Shown here piece after piece: positions 36,901-47,434 of a DNA stretch of 64,000 nt. The DNA lies in contig NW_024881564.1 of NCBI RefSeq assembly GCF_019059575.1, positions 496,001 through 560,000 on the forward strand, in the 5' to 3' direction. Every line of letters begins with the position of its first letter. The first letter of the stretch is position 1. The translations under genes and the position numbers were made by a program. The notes beneath the pieces are model-generated. The model did no database searches, had not been told where the DNA came from, and was given only the letters and a program-made list of their open reading frames with translations. The DNA is from Amphibalanus amphitrite. Taxonomy: Eukaryota > Arthropoda > Thecostraca > Balanomorpha > Balanidae.

Positions 36901-37223
36901 ATAGTATATGAAGAATAATAGTATACTTATATTTAAGTTACTTGAATTTAAAAGATAAATTTAAGTTTTCAATTAATTTTGAAAGTCAATATCTGAATAT
37001 GGTAAATACTCACGAAATGCATTTATAGTTATTAGGTTTACTCTAAGCTGTACTCACGAAAGCATTTTGCTAGCTAGTTATTAGTGCACTATTATTGATA
37101 GTTGTGCCTCAATTATCACGTTATATGCCAGCGGTATATCACTTGTAATGCCTTACTGGCTCGCGCCGGGAGCGCGGCTGCTGCCGTGAGGAGAGCGGTG
37201 ACGAGGGGGCCAGCCGCTGCCAT
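27910..37223 (-). CDS. Secreted alpha-carbonic anhydrase, probably GPI-anchored
   Basis: Seven exons join in frame: 37223-37157, 36851-36822, 34506-34339, 34147-34009, 33771-33666, 31172-30945 and 28176-27910 (TAG). Together they encode 334 residues. Signal peptide [22 protein letters not shown], then [32 protein letters not shown] (His87, proton-shuttle position), [16 protein letters not shown] and YPLEMHIV. Zinc ligands are His116, His118 and His141. The late motifs follow: [19 protein letters not shown] (the Thr of the active-site gate; Cys pairing with Cys45 as in extracellular CAs) and [11 protein letters not shown]. It catalyses CO2 hydration in the extracellular space, and all catalytic residues are present. 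After a His/Gln-rich linker the C-terminus is [14 protein letters not shown] plus seven residues, fitting a GPI signal (CA4-like), though a transmembrane tail is possible. An upstream in-frame ATG exists at 37349, but the ATG at 37223 has a strong Kozak (GCCATGG) and directly starts the signal peptide. The introns are filled with mobile elements. Confidence 0.93.
28370..28450. repeat. Short array of the ~34-bp minisatellite, left block
   Basis: Units of the type CCAACCACTGGAAGGTAAACTGTACCGCCGAACA, the same family as 30356-30815. The two blocks are one array split by the hAT-like insertion at 28459-30347. Confidence 0.7.
28459..30347. mobile_element. hAT-like element inserted within a minisatellite (carbonic anhydrase intron 6)
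   Basis: The 8-mer ACTGTGCC flanks it on both sides (28451-28458 and 30348-30355). Termini are AGGCACGTAGCTAGGATTT and, inverted, GGCTACGTCCGTGG (imperfect). The sequence on either side is the same ~34-bp minisatellite, so the array was one before insertion. The element carries the 18-bp minisatellite at 29500-30060 and a TTAACCGTATTCCGGGCGGG half-element end near 28849. Confidence 0.6.
29500..30060. repeat. 18-bp minisatellite (CTACAGAGGGCCTCCTCT)
   Basis: About thirty imperfect copies of an 18-bp unit. Because 18 is a multiple of three, it creates a long artefactual open frame on the plus strand with a repeating hexapeptide. A few units also occur at 28500-28570, near the left end of the same element. 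Confidence 0.88.
30356..30815. repeat. ~34-bp minisatellite (ACCACTGGAAGGTAGACTGT)
   Basis: Tandem imperfect units of ACCACTG(A/G)AAGGTAGACTGTACCGCC(A/G)AACACCA. Lies in carbonic anhydrase intron 6, about 130 bp from the exon at 30945-31172. Continuous with the block at 28370-28450 before the hAT-like insertion. Confidence 0.85.
31597..32596. mobile_element. Palindromic Tc1/mariner-type element
   Basis: Both ends are CAGGGTGGGCCAAAAAAAGT in inverted orientation, flanked by TA. The interior is an inverted duplication of the transposase 3' end: minus strand about 32050-31700 and plus strand about 32050-32406. The right arm is longer, including sequence upstream of the left arm's breakpoint. 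Lies in carbonic anhydrase intron 5. Confidence 0.85.
32044..32406 (+). pseudogene. Mariner-superfamily transposase fragment
   Basis: Contains [16 protein letters not shown] and [13 protein letters not shown], the second and third catalytic Asp regions of the DDD/E transposase with 36 residues between the two Asp. The first Asp and the DNA-binding domain are missing. Its partner on the minus strand at 31887-32046 repeats [12 protein letters not shown]. Confidence 0.88.
32599..33665. other. Carbonic anhydrase intron 5, right part
   Basis: No gene. A GC-richer stretch at 33140-33340 has frames open on both strands but no splice or family support. Confidence 0.4.
34990..36106. mobile_element. 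1.1-kb TA-flanked TIR element (GGGGAAGCC family)
   Basis: Ends GGGGAAGCCGGGGGAAGCCC and its inverse GGGCTTCCCCCGGCTTCCCC, with TA on both sides. Contains repeats of the type GGGGTAAGCCCGGCA. No transposase. Terminal sequence and TA target resemble the element at 39503-40452. Lies in carbonic anhydrase intron 2. Confidence 0.75.
36121..36660. mobile_element. 540-bp MITE with CCCAGCCAGCAATT termini
   Basis: CCCAGCCAGCAATT at 36121 and AATTGCTGGCTGGG ending at 36660 are inverted. Interior is built from GCCCAAGC / GCTTGGGC and CTAAAGTCGG motifs. The target duplication is unclear, so the superfamily is undetermined. Confidence 0.65.
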
Positions 37224-38261
37224 GGCCAGCTCTGGAGGAGGACCGCCGCTGCCGGCTGACGGAATCGTTCTGCAGCATCGTGCACGGGCCGTGCCGACAG
37301 CGGTCCTCCTCAATGCCCCGGGGGAGAGGGAGGAGACAGGGCCGCACATGGGAGAGCGTGACGGCCACTCAGCTACCGATGGTGCATACTTGAAATCAGA
37401 ATTTGATTCTGGGTATGAATATCAAATGTAGATGTGTTTTGTAGGTGTAGGATTTATAACAATGTCCGGCGGAGTTCTAACTGAGTGTGTAGATAAAAAG
37501 CCATTTTGCCTGAACCAATAATTACCTATCACGTTTTTTTCGGGACCTTTCAGACGAGCTGTTAGTATCACTAATGTTAGTTGTCGGGCTTCGTCTCAGT
37601 CTTGGACTGGAATGGTAGTTTCACGTGAGAGGGTTCAGTGTTGATTAATGAATGATGTTTGGTGAAACTGTCAATCCAACCCAGGATGGGGATGACAGTC
37701 CGACCACTAACATCAGTGACACGGAATCTTTATGATTTATTCTCCTATGCAGCCGTGCCGGCGTTTTGTGAACTATATTGAACTTAATTGGTTGCTCGAC
37801 TTTTATTTTTTAGAATAACGAAGCGATTCTGAATTGCTTGTTCTGTTTTTTGCATGGCGCTAATGAGAATATGCCGAACTCATTGATATACAAATGATTA
37901 GGTGTTCTTGCATGTCCTATGAAAACATTGCAAAAATGTACCTTAGGTACTATGTATAGGAGGGCTACTGAGAGTCATGTCACCGGACAAGAAGCTAAGG
38001 ACTCAGTTGCTTTCCGAAGTTGCACCGACTGAGCAATTTATTTGAAATATTCAGCGATTACGAAGAGTGACATGATAGACGACATGTCCGATTTTCGACA
38101 AATGTGGCTTACGGTAAGGTAAAAAATTCAATGGTTGAAAATGAGCTGCGTCTTTTTGTACACAAGTCACAAGCTCTTCACTTGCAGCCCCTCATGTCGT
38201 ATACAATGCAACTAAATACACAATACGTAAATTGCACCCATTCGTTTAAAATAACGTGCGA
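37224..38261. other. Carbonic anhydrase upstream region
   Basis: GC-rich sequence directly upstream of the first exon (37224-37370) may be promoter and 5' UTR; beyond that AT-rich sequence without coding signal. Confidence 0.35.
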
Positions 38262-38269
38262 CACGAAAG

Positions 38270-38768
38270 CAGGGATGCGGAGCCGAGGAATTTTCAGACG
38301 GCTCCGACTCCGGCTCCGACTCCGGAGAAAAAAAAATCGGCTCCGGCTCCGGCTCCGGGTGAAATGTCATGGCGGCTCCGGCTCCAGCTCCGGCTCCGAG
38401 TAAAATGATTCGGCTCCGGCGGCTCCGGCTCCGGCTTCTACTCAGTACATCCCCTATGCGATCAATTATGTAAATACGGGTGGAAGAAAAAAGGCGTCAG
38501 GCGATGGGATTGGTACACGTTGCTTCCGTATTTGTATAACAAGGCTATTTTGAATACCACATTTTTTTACGCCTTGTACTGTCAAACCGAACTAGGTAAA
38601 TATTTTTTCCTCTTAAAAAAGGGAGTCGGAGTCGCCCCCTTTTTGACGGTTTCGGCTCCGGCTCCGGCTCCGGGTTATATTGTTTCACGGCTCCGGCTCC
38701 GGCTCCGGGCAAAATATGCCGGCTCCGGGGGCTCCGGCTCCAGCTCCGGCTCCGGCTCCGCATTCCTG
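38270..38768. mobile_element. hAT-like MITE with GGCTCC hexamer array
   Basis: Ends CAGGGATGCGGAGCC and GGCTCCGCATTCCTG, flanked by a perfect 8-bp duplication CACGAAAG (38262-38269 and 38769-38776). Same family as 5645-6042 with matching interior blocks (CTACTCAGTACATCCCCTAT). Confidence 0.87.
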
Positions 38769-38923
38769 CACGAAAGGTTACAATTTTTCCAGTTAAACCA
38801 TTTATTAGGTGGAGATATAAAAACACTTTCAATGCGTTAATACCTACATATGTATTTTTCCAATCATAGGGATCGACATTTGACTTTGACCTGACTCCAG
38901 AGGTCACCGGTTGACCGAAGACC

Positions 38924-40882
38924 TTAACCCGCGCACCGACGGGGGTCTGCGCCAACTTCGCACCGACGGGGGGGCGGATGACCGCCCCCCCCCCCCCTGA
39001 GATCTCGAGAACGAAGCAAGATAGCGACAAGCGGTAAACGGCATCGGATACGCACGGTCAAGATCTACAATTTTTACAAAGGTCATTTTCAGGTCAGGTC
39101 AAAGATGACGTCACAGGGGTCGAAAAAGTCAAAATGGCGGCGCTAGATATGGAGATAGTTTTTCTCGAATAACTTTCGAGTTAGTCAAGATAGGAACAAA
39201 CTAAGGGCATCATCGTGATCCTCTCGTCAATCCGCATCGAATGATATATATGTTGACCTCGAAAGGTCAAGGTCAAAGGTTGACCTCAGGTCACGTGACC
39301 TCGAGGTCATCATGTATATCATTCGATGCGTCTTGACGAGCTGAACACAATGAGACCATCCACGCTTCTGTATCTTGTTCCTGTACGGAGTTATTGGCCA
39401 AAAACCTTTGGTGACCTTTGATGACGTCACATGACCTCACAGCTGCCCAACAGCAAAACAGACCTCAAGGTAGTGAAGGTTGATCGTATATGAAGTCATG
39501 TAGGGGAGAGTGGGGTGGGTTGTATCAGTTTTTACTCCGAGACCCATAACCTCGTAACTATCCGTGATAAACTCATTATTTCCATACTATCCCCTTCCTT
39601 GATTCTTCTGCTTTTTTGTGCTAAGTAACTTTTCCGCTACCTCTACCAGTTTTTCTTCTACGGTCTCCCGAATAGAACAATGTTTTTGATACAATTTGCC
39701 CCATGGCTTAGGTGAGTTGTATCACATGGTGGGGTAATTTGTATCACTATTTCACGTTTCAGGGAGTGTGCTTGCTACTGGTTTTGAACATAACAACAAC
39801 ATTAAATGGGGTTAATACAATGTATAGGTATGCTCAAAGGCTTCACTTTATTAGACCAAACTTAGGTCAATGCAATCCGAACGAAACATCAACAGACTAG
39901 ACGCAAAAGTGGCCCGTTAAGAGCAAAGAAGCCAACACATTGTGCCGAAATGGAACGAGCATTGACTAGCTACCTACAAACGCGAGCCAGGGCTTAGCTT
40001 TTGCGATCAAAAGCAACATACCCATGCATACATACATACATACATGTTACAACATACCCCACCCGGCTCTGATACAACATGTACCTAGCCGCCATCTTGG
40101 AAAAAAACATCCTCGTGCTAAAAAACAGCGGACAGCTGGAGAAATCCGTTTTCACTCACGCAGCCTTAGAACCTACCCTCACCACCGCTACGGAGATCTT
40201 TCAAATTCGTGCACATCTAAATGCCCAGAACACACATTTTCTTGCAACTTATTTTTTTAGAATGCCATTAAAAAAACATAAAATCGGCTCTCACCTCGAG
40301 ACGCGTCCACTCAGCCACAAGACAGAACAGGGAAAGATGGCGCCCGGAAAACCTCGTCGGCTGGTCGTGTCGCGAGCGCCATCCATTGGATAAGTTTGGC
40401 ACAATTCGCCCTGATACAACTTGGACATGATACAACTCTCCCCGCTCTCCCCTATGGTATATGGAGCCATTCCGACCCGTTTTAGTGGTAAAAACAGGGA
40501 GTTGATTTTTCCCCCATTGACTTATAATGGGGAGGTCGCGAAATTGACCTGACCTTAGGTCACCGATATCAAAATTCCGAGATATACAAATTGTAGCTAC
40601 TAATGACCTAATAACATCCTGCGACTTTCAAAGGCCTCCGACATCTACTGTAGCTCTGGCACGGTGACAAAGTTGCAAAAAAGTGACTTGAGGTTGGGTC
40701 ATTCAAAGTGACCTGGTGACCTGACCTTGAAAGGTAGGAGATTCAAACTTGCACACCATGTGTAAAATTGCTGAGGGAATAGTCATACCACATTTCGCGG
40801 CGCTACGCGCCGCGGTTTTCCCGCTATTCGCGAAAAACCTCAGGGGGGCGGATATCCGCCCCCCCGTCGGTGCGCGGGTTAA
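38924..40882. mobile_element. piggyBac-like element with nested insertion
   Basis: TTAACCCGCGCACCGACGGG at the left and its perfect inverse at the right, ending GGGTTAA. The interior has many AGGTCA/TGACCT motifs. Interrupted by a TA-flanked element at 39503-40452. The interior is homologous, in opposite orientation, to the element at 44197-45190. Confidence 0.8.
39503..40452. mobile_element. TA-flanked element (GGGGAGAG termini) nested in a piggyBac-like element
   Basis: GGGGAGAGTGGGGTGGGTTG and the inverse CAACTCTCCCCGCTCTCCCC, flanked by TA. The empty site is visible in the homologous copy at about 44625-44640 (CATGTATGATATATGG in reverse), proving a TA duplication. The interior repeats TTGTATCA/TGATACAA. 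Open frames inside have no family motifs. Confidence 0.82.
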
Positions 40883-41399
40883 AATCGGGTATCAGTCGTT
40901 GCGTCTCGTATCGGCGCAGACACTTGTTTTTTTCCGTGAGGCTCTAGCTTCTTCAGGGGTGAAACGGCGAAGGGGTCGTAACCCCCCCCCCCCCCCGTTG
41001 GCCGGCGCGTATGTATGTAGAAAACCAATAGGTCCGGCGAGATATGACTTTTTCACGGCATGACTTTTGACATGGACAACCAATGTAACATACGCAACCA
41101 ATGTAACATACAAAACATAGATTAGTGACGTAAATGCGACTATAGAGATTGAGAAACATGCAATAACCTCTGGCTCATCGTCCTGCAGTGCAATGGTCTG
41201 CAACATTACGTAGGTGGCAGCATGGGCAGCATGGGTCCTTCGAACAGATGGCGCGGACATCTATGGCAGCACTGCACTGGGCCACTGCAGGCTGCAGCTG
41301 TGCCTACTGTCGCATTCGCTTACAGCTCTGAGGTCGAATGATAGGCTGTCGAGTTAGTCATGCGCTGTTTTGTTCAAGGGATATTTATAATAGCTTCAT

Positions 41400-42533
41400 T
41401 TAACCCGCGCCCCGCTGGGGTCTGCCGAGCAACGAGCCCTGCTGGGGGGAGGCAATTTTGTCCCCCCCCCCCTAAGATCTCGAGAACCACGCAATATAGT
41501 TACAAGTGACAAACGGTGTTGGATAGCCCTACCAGGGAACTACCTTGTGACCCAATTTCATTGACCTAGATCAAACTGATGACGTCACAGGTCAGGTCAA
41601 ATGTCTAATTTTCACCGTTTACAGGCATTTCAAGAAATACGTTGTAAAATCGATTAAAATGCATTTCAGTGAAAATCATCGGTGGGGAAATGCTAGTCAA
41701 ACACATATTCTGCTATTTGAGGTCACTGGTACCAGGTCAGGTCACAGAGGTCAGGTCACTTGGGGTCACAATATGCAAATATCATGTGATGCATGCGTTA
41801 TGGTCCATTTTACATGCCAAACACGATTATTTGGGTCAGGCAGCCTTTGAGGTCAGGTTAGATTATGTTCTGGTGAAGGTCAGGTCAAGGTCAGGTAGAG
41901 GTCAGGTCAAATTAGGTTAAATTTCAAAGTTGATATTTTTGCATAAAATGGATATCGATTCGATGCAGCTCGTCACGGGGAGTTCAATGGAGGTCTTTGC
42001 TTTGCGTTACGTGGCCTAGAATTGCTAAAAATTGAGTTCAAATATTTGTCGTCATCAATTTTGAAGATTTTTTTTCACTAGGTATAACTTGGCCAAAAAA
42101 GAGGCATCGATCTAAAATTTGGTATGTAAATAGAAGAGCGCAGGGACTTTCACATATATTCCGGTTTTTTCGAAATTCGAAAGACTTAGGATTTTTTTTT
42201 GCGTTTTTCTAAATGAATCATTTTTGTAATTTTTTAGGTTAAAATCCCCAAAATTTTGAAAATCTGGGAAACAGTATTGTAGCGCCGACTTTTTTCTACA
42301 TGACGATATACAGAACTTTAAAATTACTTGGTAACTGTAGCTTTTGTGAGCGTTTAAAGATTTCATGTTTTTTGCTCGTTTTTGCTCGAACATGACCTCA
42401 GTTTGACCTTAGTAACTCCTGACCTAAGGTGACATGAGACTTGAAATTTTGTGTTAAGGTGTCAAATTGATGCCCGGGAAGGTACTGAAAATTTGGCGGC
42501 GGCAAATTGGCCCCCCAATGGGGCGAGGGTTAA
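41400..42533. mobile_element. piggyBac-like element
   Basis: TTAACCCGCGCCCCGCTGGGG at the left and CCCCAATGGGGCGAGGGTTAA at the right. Contains the array AAGGTCAGGTCAAGGTCAGG at about 41876-41915. Homologous along its length to 58306-59388. Confidence 0.78.
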
Positions 42534-44196
42534 AGGAGTTCACTTTCAACATGGGGTTTTGAGCTGGAATAGCAGTTTCGTAGCTTGAGCTGAGACTAGC
42601 ACAAATCAGGAGCTGGGGGGTTGATGCAACACCCCTAAGGTTTTTCGCGAATAACTCGCGCAAATAGCGGCCTATCGCGACGAAACTTTCATTACTCTCG
42701 CATTGATCAATTTTACACCTACCCTGAAAATTTCATGACCCTGACTCAAATGACCTTTGACCTGTGACCTCTTTTCCGAGACCATGTTTGGCCGGAATCG
42801 CGATTCGACGCATGTCGGCTCGCATTAGCCGCGCGTTTGCAAGCTTTTCGTGGTTTCAAACGTTCAAGCATGTGATTTGATGCTGCTCCCATGCATTAGG
42901 GTGGGTGTCAAGGTCACCTGAAGGTCAGGTCAGGTCATTGACCTTTGGTGACCTCGGTTCACTTTTTCGAGTTTTACATGTTTCTAGGCTAGTTTGTGGA
43001 GATGAATTCAAATTCAGCAACCATTTGAACATTTACGAAGTAGTTTTGGTGCCTTCGTAACATGTTACGAAGCTGTCAGAGGCGGATGACAGGTACTACT
43101 GTAACTCGAAGACGGATTATTCAAATTCCAAATGTTATATAGCATTGAACTTGCAATGAAACAGAAATTAATATGTATTTTTGAAATTTTGAAAAATACG
43201 CTATTTTTAATATATGACATATCGAGTTTTCCTTCATTTGTATTTTTTGGACCTTGGGACCAAAGTTTTTTGAATTTTTATTTCCTTTAAAAAATATTTG
43301 GCTCATTGTTAAGAAGTATGCAAAAAATAGGAAGGTGTTCTTTCTATAAATGTATTTATTTTGCGTCACGATAACGTTCTCGAATAGTGATTTCGGAAGG
43401 GGAGCTTAGAAATGGCGTGGTAAAGCTGCCTAGTGACATCACGGGTTACTGATATTTCAATTGAGGTCCGAGTCATCTGAAAAAAAAATGAAAAGAGGGT
43501 TCATCCAACCCTCTTTCCTATAAGCGCGGGAGTGAAAAAGGCTGTTTGGTTCTGTCATTGTTTTGAACACCAATGACCATAGCTGTCCGAGATGAGAGTT
43601 ACAGCACGCATATATGGTGTCCTCCAGAGGTCTCACAACTTGTATATCTGGAAATTTTTTAAGGTCACATAAGGTCAGGTCGGTCACTTGACATCACTGT
43701 TATAAGTCAATGGGGAAATATAAAAACTGTTAATTTGGCGCCGAGAATGATATAAAACCATCTCACGTGCATGGAATCGTGATTTCATGCTCTCCTTGCA
43801 AAGTCCAATGCTTCACTTTTGCATTGTTAACCTTGCGTGACGTCATTTATGACGTCACTAGGGTCGTACGAGTTTTTCGTCAATAACTCCCGATCAAATT
43901 GAGCTAGAGAGTCGGGAAAGCCACTAATAGACCCGGAAAGACCTTCCGAATCGAATGATATGCCATATGATATCCTTTGTCCAGCTTCGTGACCTGAGGG
44001 GCTCTGACCTGACCTTGACCCGAGGTCAACTACTTAAGTTGACCTCACCCAAACAAAAAACATATCATTCGACGCACCTGAGCTAGGCAAACACAATGAT
44101 GCCAAAATCGCGGCTCTGCGGCTATTTTTGCGAAGTCATTTACTAAAAACCGAACCCGTAACTTCAGTCACTTGACCTGACCTCAGACGCTACCGG
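42534..44196. other. Repeat-derived sequence between TTAA elements
   Basis: Contains sequence related to the interior of 152-1032 in opposite orientation (TTCGTAACATGTTACGAA palindrome at 43052-43069) and a perfect TGACCTTTGACCT at 42751-42763. No gene seen. Confidence 0.5.
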
Positions 44197-45190
44197 TTAA
44201 CCCTATTCCTGGCGGGGGGGGGGGCTCAGGAGCCCCCCCCTGAGGTTTTTTGGTTATTTCTCCCAAACGCGTTGAGCTAGGAAGCTGAAATTTTCTGACT
44301 TTTCCTATAAGGCTTCTACGCAACATGTCTGAAAATTTTGAGTTGATCTGACCTCAGGTCAGGTCACCAGAGGCGGTTTGGTGACCCTACCTCAGAAAAG
44401 TTTGCAATCACGCCAGAGCTAGAGTTTTTGACCGATCAATTTCTTCTCTTCAGGCTTTAGTTAGGGAACCAGTATGTGCAATTTGTATATCTCGGAATTT
44501 TGATATCGGTGACCTGAGGTCAGGTCAGTTTCGCGACCTCCCCATTATAAGTCAATGGGGGAAAAATCAACTCCCTGTTTTTACCACTAAAACGGGTCGG
44601 AATGGCCCCATATATCATACATGACTTCATATACGATCAACCTTCACTACCTTGAGGTCTGTTTTGCTGTTGGGCAGCTGTGAGGTCATGTGACGTCATC
44701 AAAGGTCACCAAAGGTTTTTGGCCAATAACTCCGTACAGGAACAAGATACAGACGCGTGGATGGTCTCATTGTGTTCAGCTCGTCAAGACGCATCGAATG
44801 AAATACATGATGACCTCGAGGTCACGTGACCTGAGGTCAACCTTTGACCTTGACCTTTCGAGGTCAACATATATATCATTCGATGCGGATTGACGAGAGG
44901 ATCACGATGATGCCCTTAGTTTGTTCCTATCTTGACTAATTCGAAAGTTATTCGAGAAAAACTCTCCATATCTAGCGCCGCCATTTTGACTTTTTCGACC
45001 CCTGTGACGTCATCTTTGACCTGACCTGAAAATGACCTGTGTAAAAACTGTAGACCTTGTCCATGCGTATCCGATGCCGTTTACCGCTTGTTGCTATCTT
45101 GCTTCGTTCTCGAGATCTCAGGGGGGGGGGCCGAATCGGCCCCCCCCGCCAGTTTCTTGTCCCGGCGGAGCCCGCCAGGAATAGGGTTAA
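44197..45190. mobile_element. piggyBac-like element
   Basis: TTAACCCTATTCCTGGCGGG at the left and CCCGCCAGGAATAGGGTTAA at the right form perfect 20-bp inverted ends with TTAA. Carries TGACCT arrays and G/C runs next to each end. Confidence 0.85.
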
Positions 45191-45524
45191 TCTGAGATCT
45201 TAAAATCGGGTACTAATCGCTGCGACTTGTAACGGCACACACGCTCGTTTTTTCCCGCGAGGCACTAGCTCTATTAGAAGCGAAACGGCGTGCTGGGGTC
45301 GTTTAAATCCCCTCGAAACCCATTTTGTTTACGGGAAAATGAGGAACTTATAGAAGGAACGCCTTTCTAATTTTTGCATGTCGATTTGCAATGACATGAA
45401 ATTTATTTTGAAAAATTAAAAAGGTGAAAAATTTTGGTCCCAAAAATCATTAGAAGCAAATGAAAAAAGATTAAGATTTTTGTTCAACAAATATTTTTTT
45501 TTCTTTGGAATTTTTAAAAACTAA

Positions 45525-47434
45525 TTACGGAGCGAGCGAAGCGAGCGGAGTCTTCCGTAGAATAACGGAAATTTCTGAGTATGAGCGGCCGGCCGGTCGG
45601 CCGGCCGGCCGTGGTCACGATTCTGCGACGCTTATATCACAGCAACCACTTAACCGATTTACATGCGGTAATTTTTGTAGGGTAGCTTCATTCCTTCTAC
45701 CAAGTATTGGACGATTCTCGATGCATGTGGGTGACCCCTTATGCACGTGCCACGTGCAAAACGAAGAGGTGTCACTTTTGTAATAGTTGCAATATCTCGG
45801 TAACTACTGGGCCGATTGCGCTGAAAGTTGGCATGTAGGTAGGCACCCACTAGGCAATGCATATCCATGTGCCAGAGTTGGGGTGCTGCTGCACGTGCGC
45901 ACGTGCAGGGGTCGTTTCCAGATCTCGAGAACGGCTGGACCGATTGCGCTCAAATTTGGTACACGATTAGGGACCAGTTAACCCGGCACCGCCTGGGCTA
46001 TTTCCGTACCCACATCAGCCTGGGGGGGGGGGGGTCGGATCCGACCCCCCCCCCCCCCTGTTATCTCGAGAACCAATGGTCGTATCGAGCCCCGCGAGGC
46101 GGCGTTCGAAAGGTCTCTACGAGACCTTCCCAAAGCACTCTTAAGATTTTAAGATTGAGGTCAACTTTCGGGTCAAGGTCAGGTCAAAGGTCAAATTCAG
46201 GGGTTTTGCATGATTAGGCTTACGGACAGCGGAATCGATAGCTGCTGCTCGAAACTCACCACAAATGACCTCAAAGACCTAGTGAAGGTACCATGTGCGT
46301 ATAGGGGTCATACTAAGTACGGGTCAAGGTCAGGTCAGGTCACGAAAGGTCACGGTTTTCACTTTCTGCTACATGGGCGTGCGACACATGTTTTATGGCT
46401 TATTTTTCACGCCAAATCCGATGGTAATGGTTATATGTGACCCCAAGTCACTGTGCTGATGATAAGTGTGCATTGAAAGCATAAAAAATCGTTTATACTA
46501 AACGAGGGCTGAGAAAAAAGGTCAATTTTTCAACTTTTTATTTTTGACATAAAAATGCACTTTTCTAGACGAGCTTTGTCCCAGGAATCTAGTGGTGCCA
46601 TTTGTTTTCACATGCGATGTTCAGAAGTGCCTCTAATTCGCGAAAATGCTTATGACGTCACCATGCCCTATGCATGTTGGAGCTATTTTTTACAATTTGG
46701 GGGTCAAAAATCAAGATAGAAAGTTGAAATTTGGGACATCTAATGTTCTAATAGAGCTCTATAATATATATTACGGTTTTTTGGAAATTCTCAAAATTTT
46801 GGATTTTATTAGCTGTTTTCCAAAAAATATAGTTTTTTGAATTTTTAGGGGTGAAAAACGCATTTTATGGAAAATCCGAGATAGCCATTTTAAAGAACTC
46901 GTTGAGCTGCGTCTTTTCATATCCTTAATTTGCAATTTGCTCAAAACCTCGATTTTTGGCGATTTTTTAAACATTTACCATTTTTTGACTGAAAACGCCA
47001 TGTAGTTACATCACTAAAATCGATATATCTCAGAAATTTTTGAAAATTTTTCTTAAAAATTGCACAGGAGACGTCAAATTGATGGGGGAGAAGGTATGCG
47101 AAGTTTCAAGTTGATAGCGCAAGCGGTTCATGAGTTATTCAAGAAAAACGGAGGGGGGGGGTCGGATCCGACCCCCCCCCCCAGGCGGTCGCGGGTTAAC
47201 AGGGTGCCGTGCACAAGTCAGTTGGGACCCATTTTGCACGTGCGCACGTGCACGGTGCCGCTTCCAGATCTCGAGAACGGCTGGGCCGATTGTGCTCAAA
47301 TTTGGCACATCGTTAGGGACCGGTTAGAAGGGTGCAGTGCACAAGTTAGTTGGAGGTATCCCCTCGCAATTTCGCACGTGCAAGGCCCACCCTTTCGCTC
47401 GCTCCGTTAGTCGTCCCAAAAGGCGTTATACTGG
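45525..47434 (+). mobile_element. Helitron-like non-autonomous element, copy 3, interrupted
   Basis: Starts TTACGGAGCGAGCGAAGCG after an A and ends AGGCGTTATACTGG before a T, with the same subterminal inverted CGCTCGCTCCGTTAGTCG. Interrupted by a TTAA-flanked element at 45978-47199. Contains the GCACGTGCGCACGTGC module twice and the CCGGCCGG run. Confidence 0.82.
45978..47199. mobile_element. piggyBac-like element nested in a Helitron-like element
   Basis: TTAACCCGGCACCGCC at the left and GGCGGTCGCGGGTTAA at the right. Next to both ends lies a G-run/TCGGATCCGA/C-run palindrome (46022-46059 and 47152-47182). Perfect AGGTCAAAGGTCA at 46181-46193. Confidence 0.8.

Noticed and set aside
40024..40393. 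Two overlapping frames of about 80-100 codons
   Set aside because: They lie inside a TA-flanked non-autonomous element and have no domain motifs.
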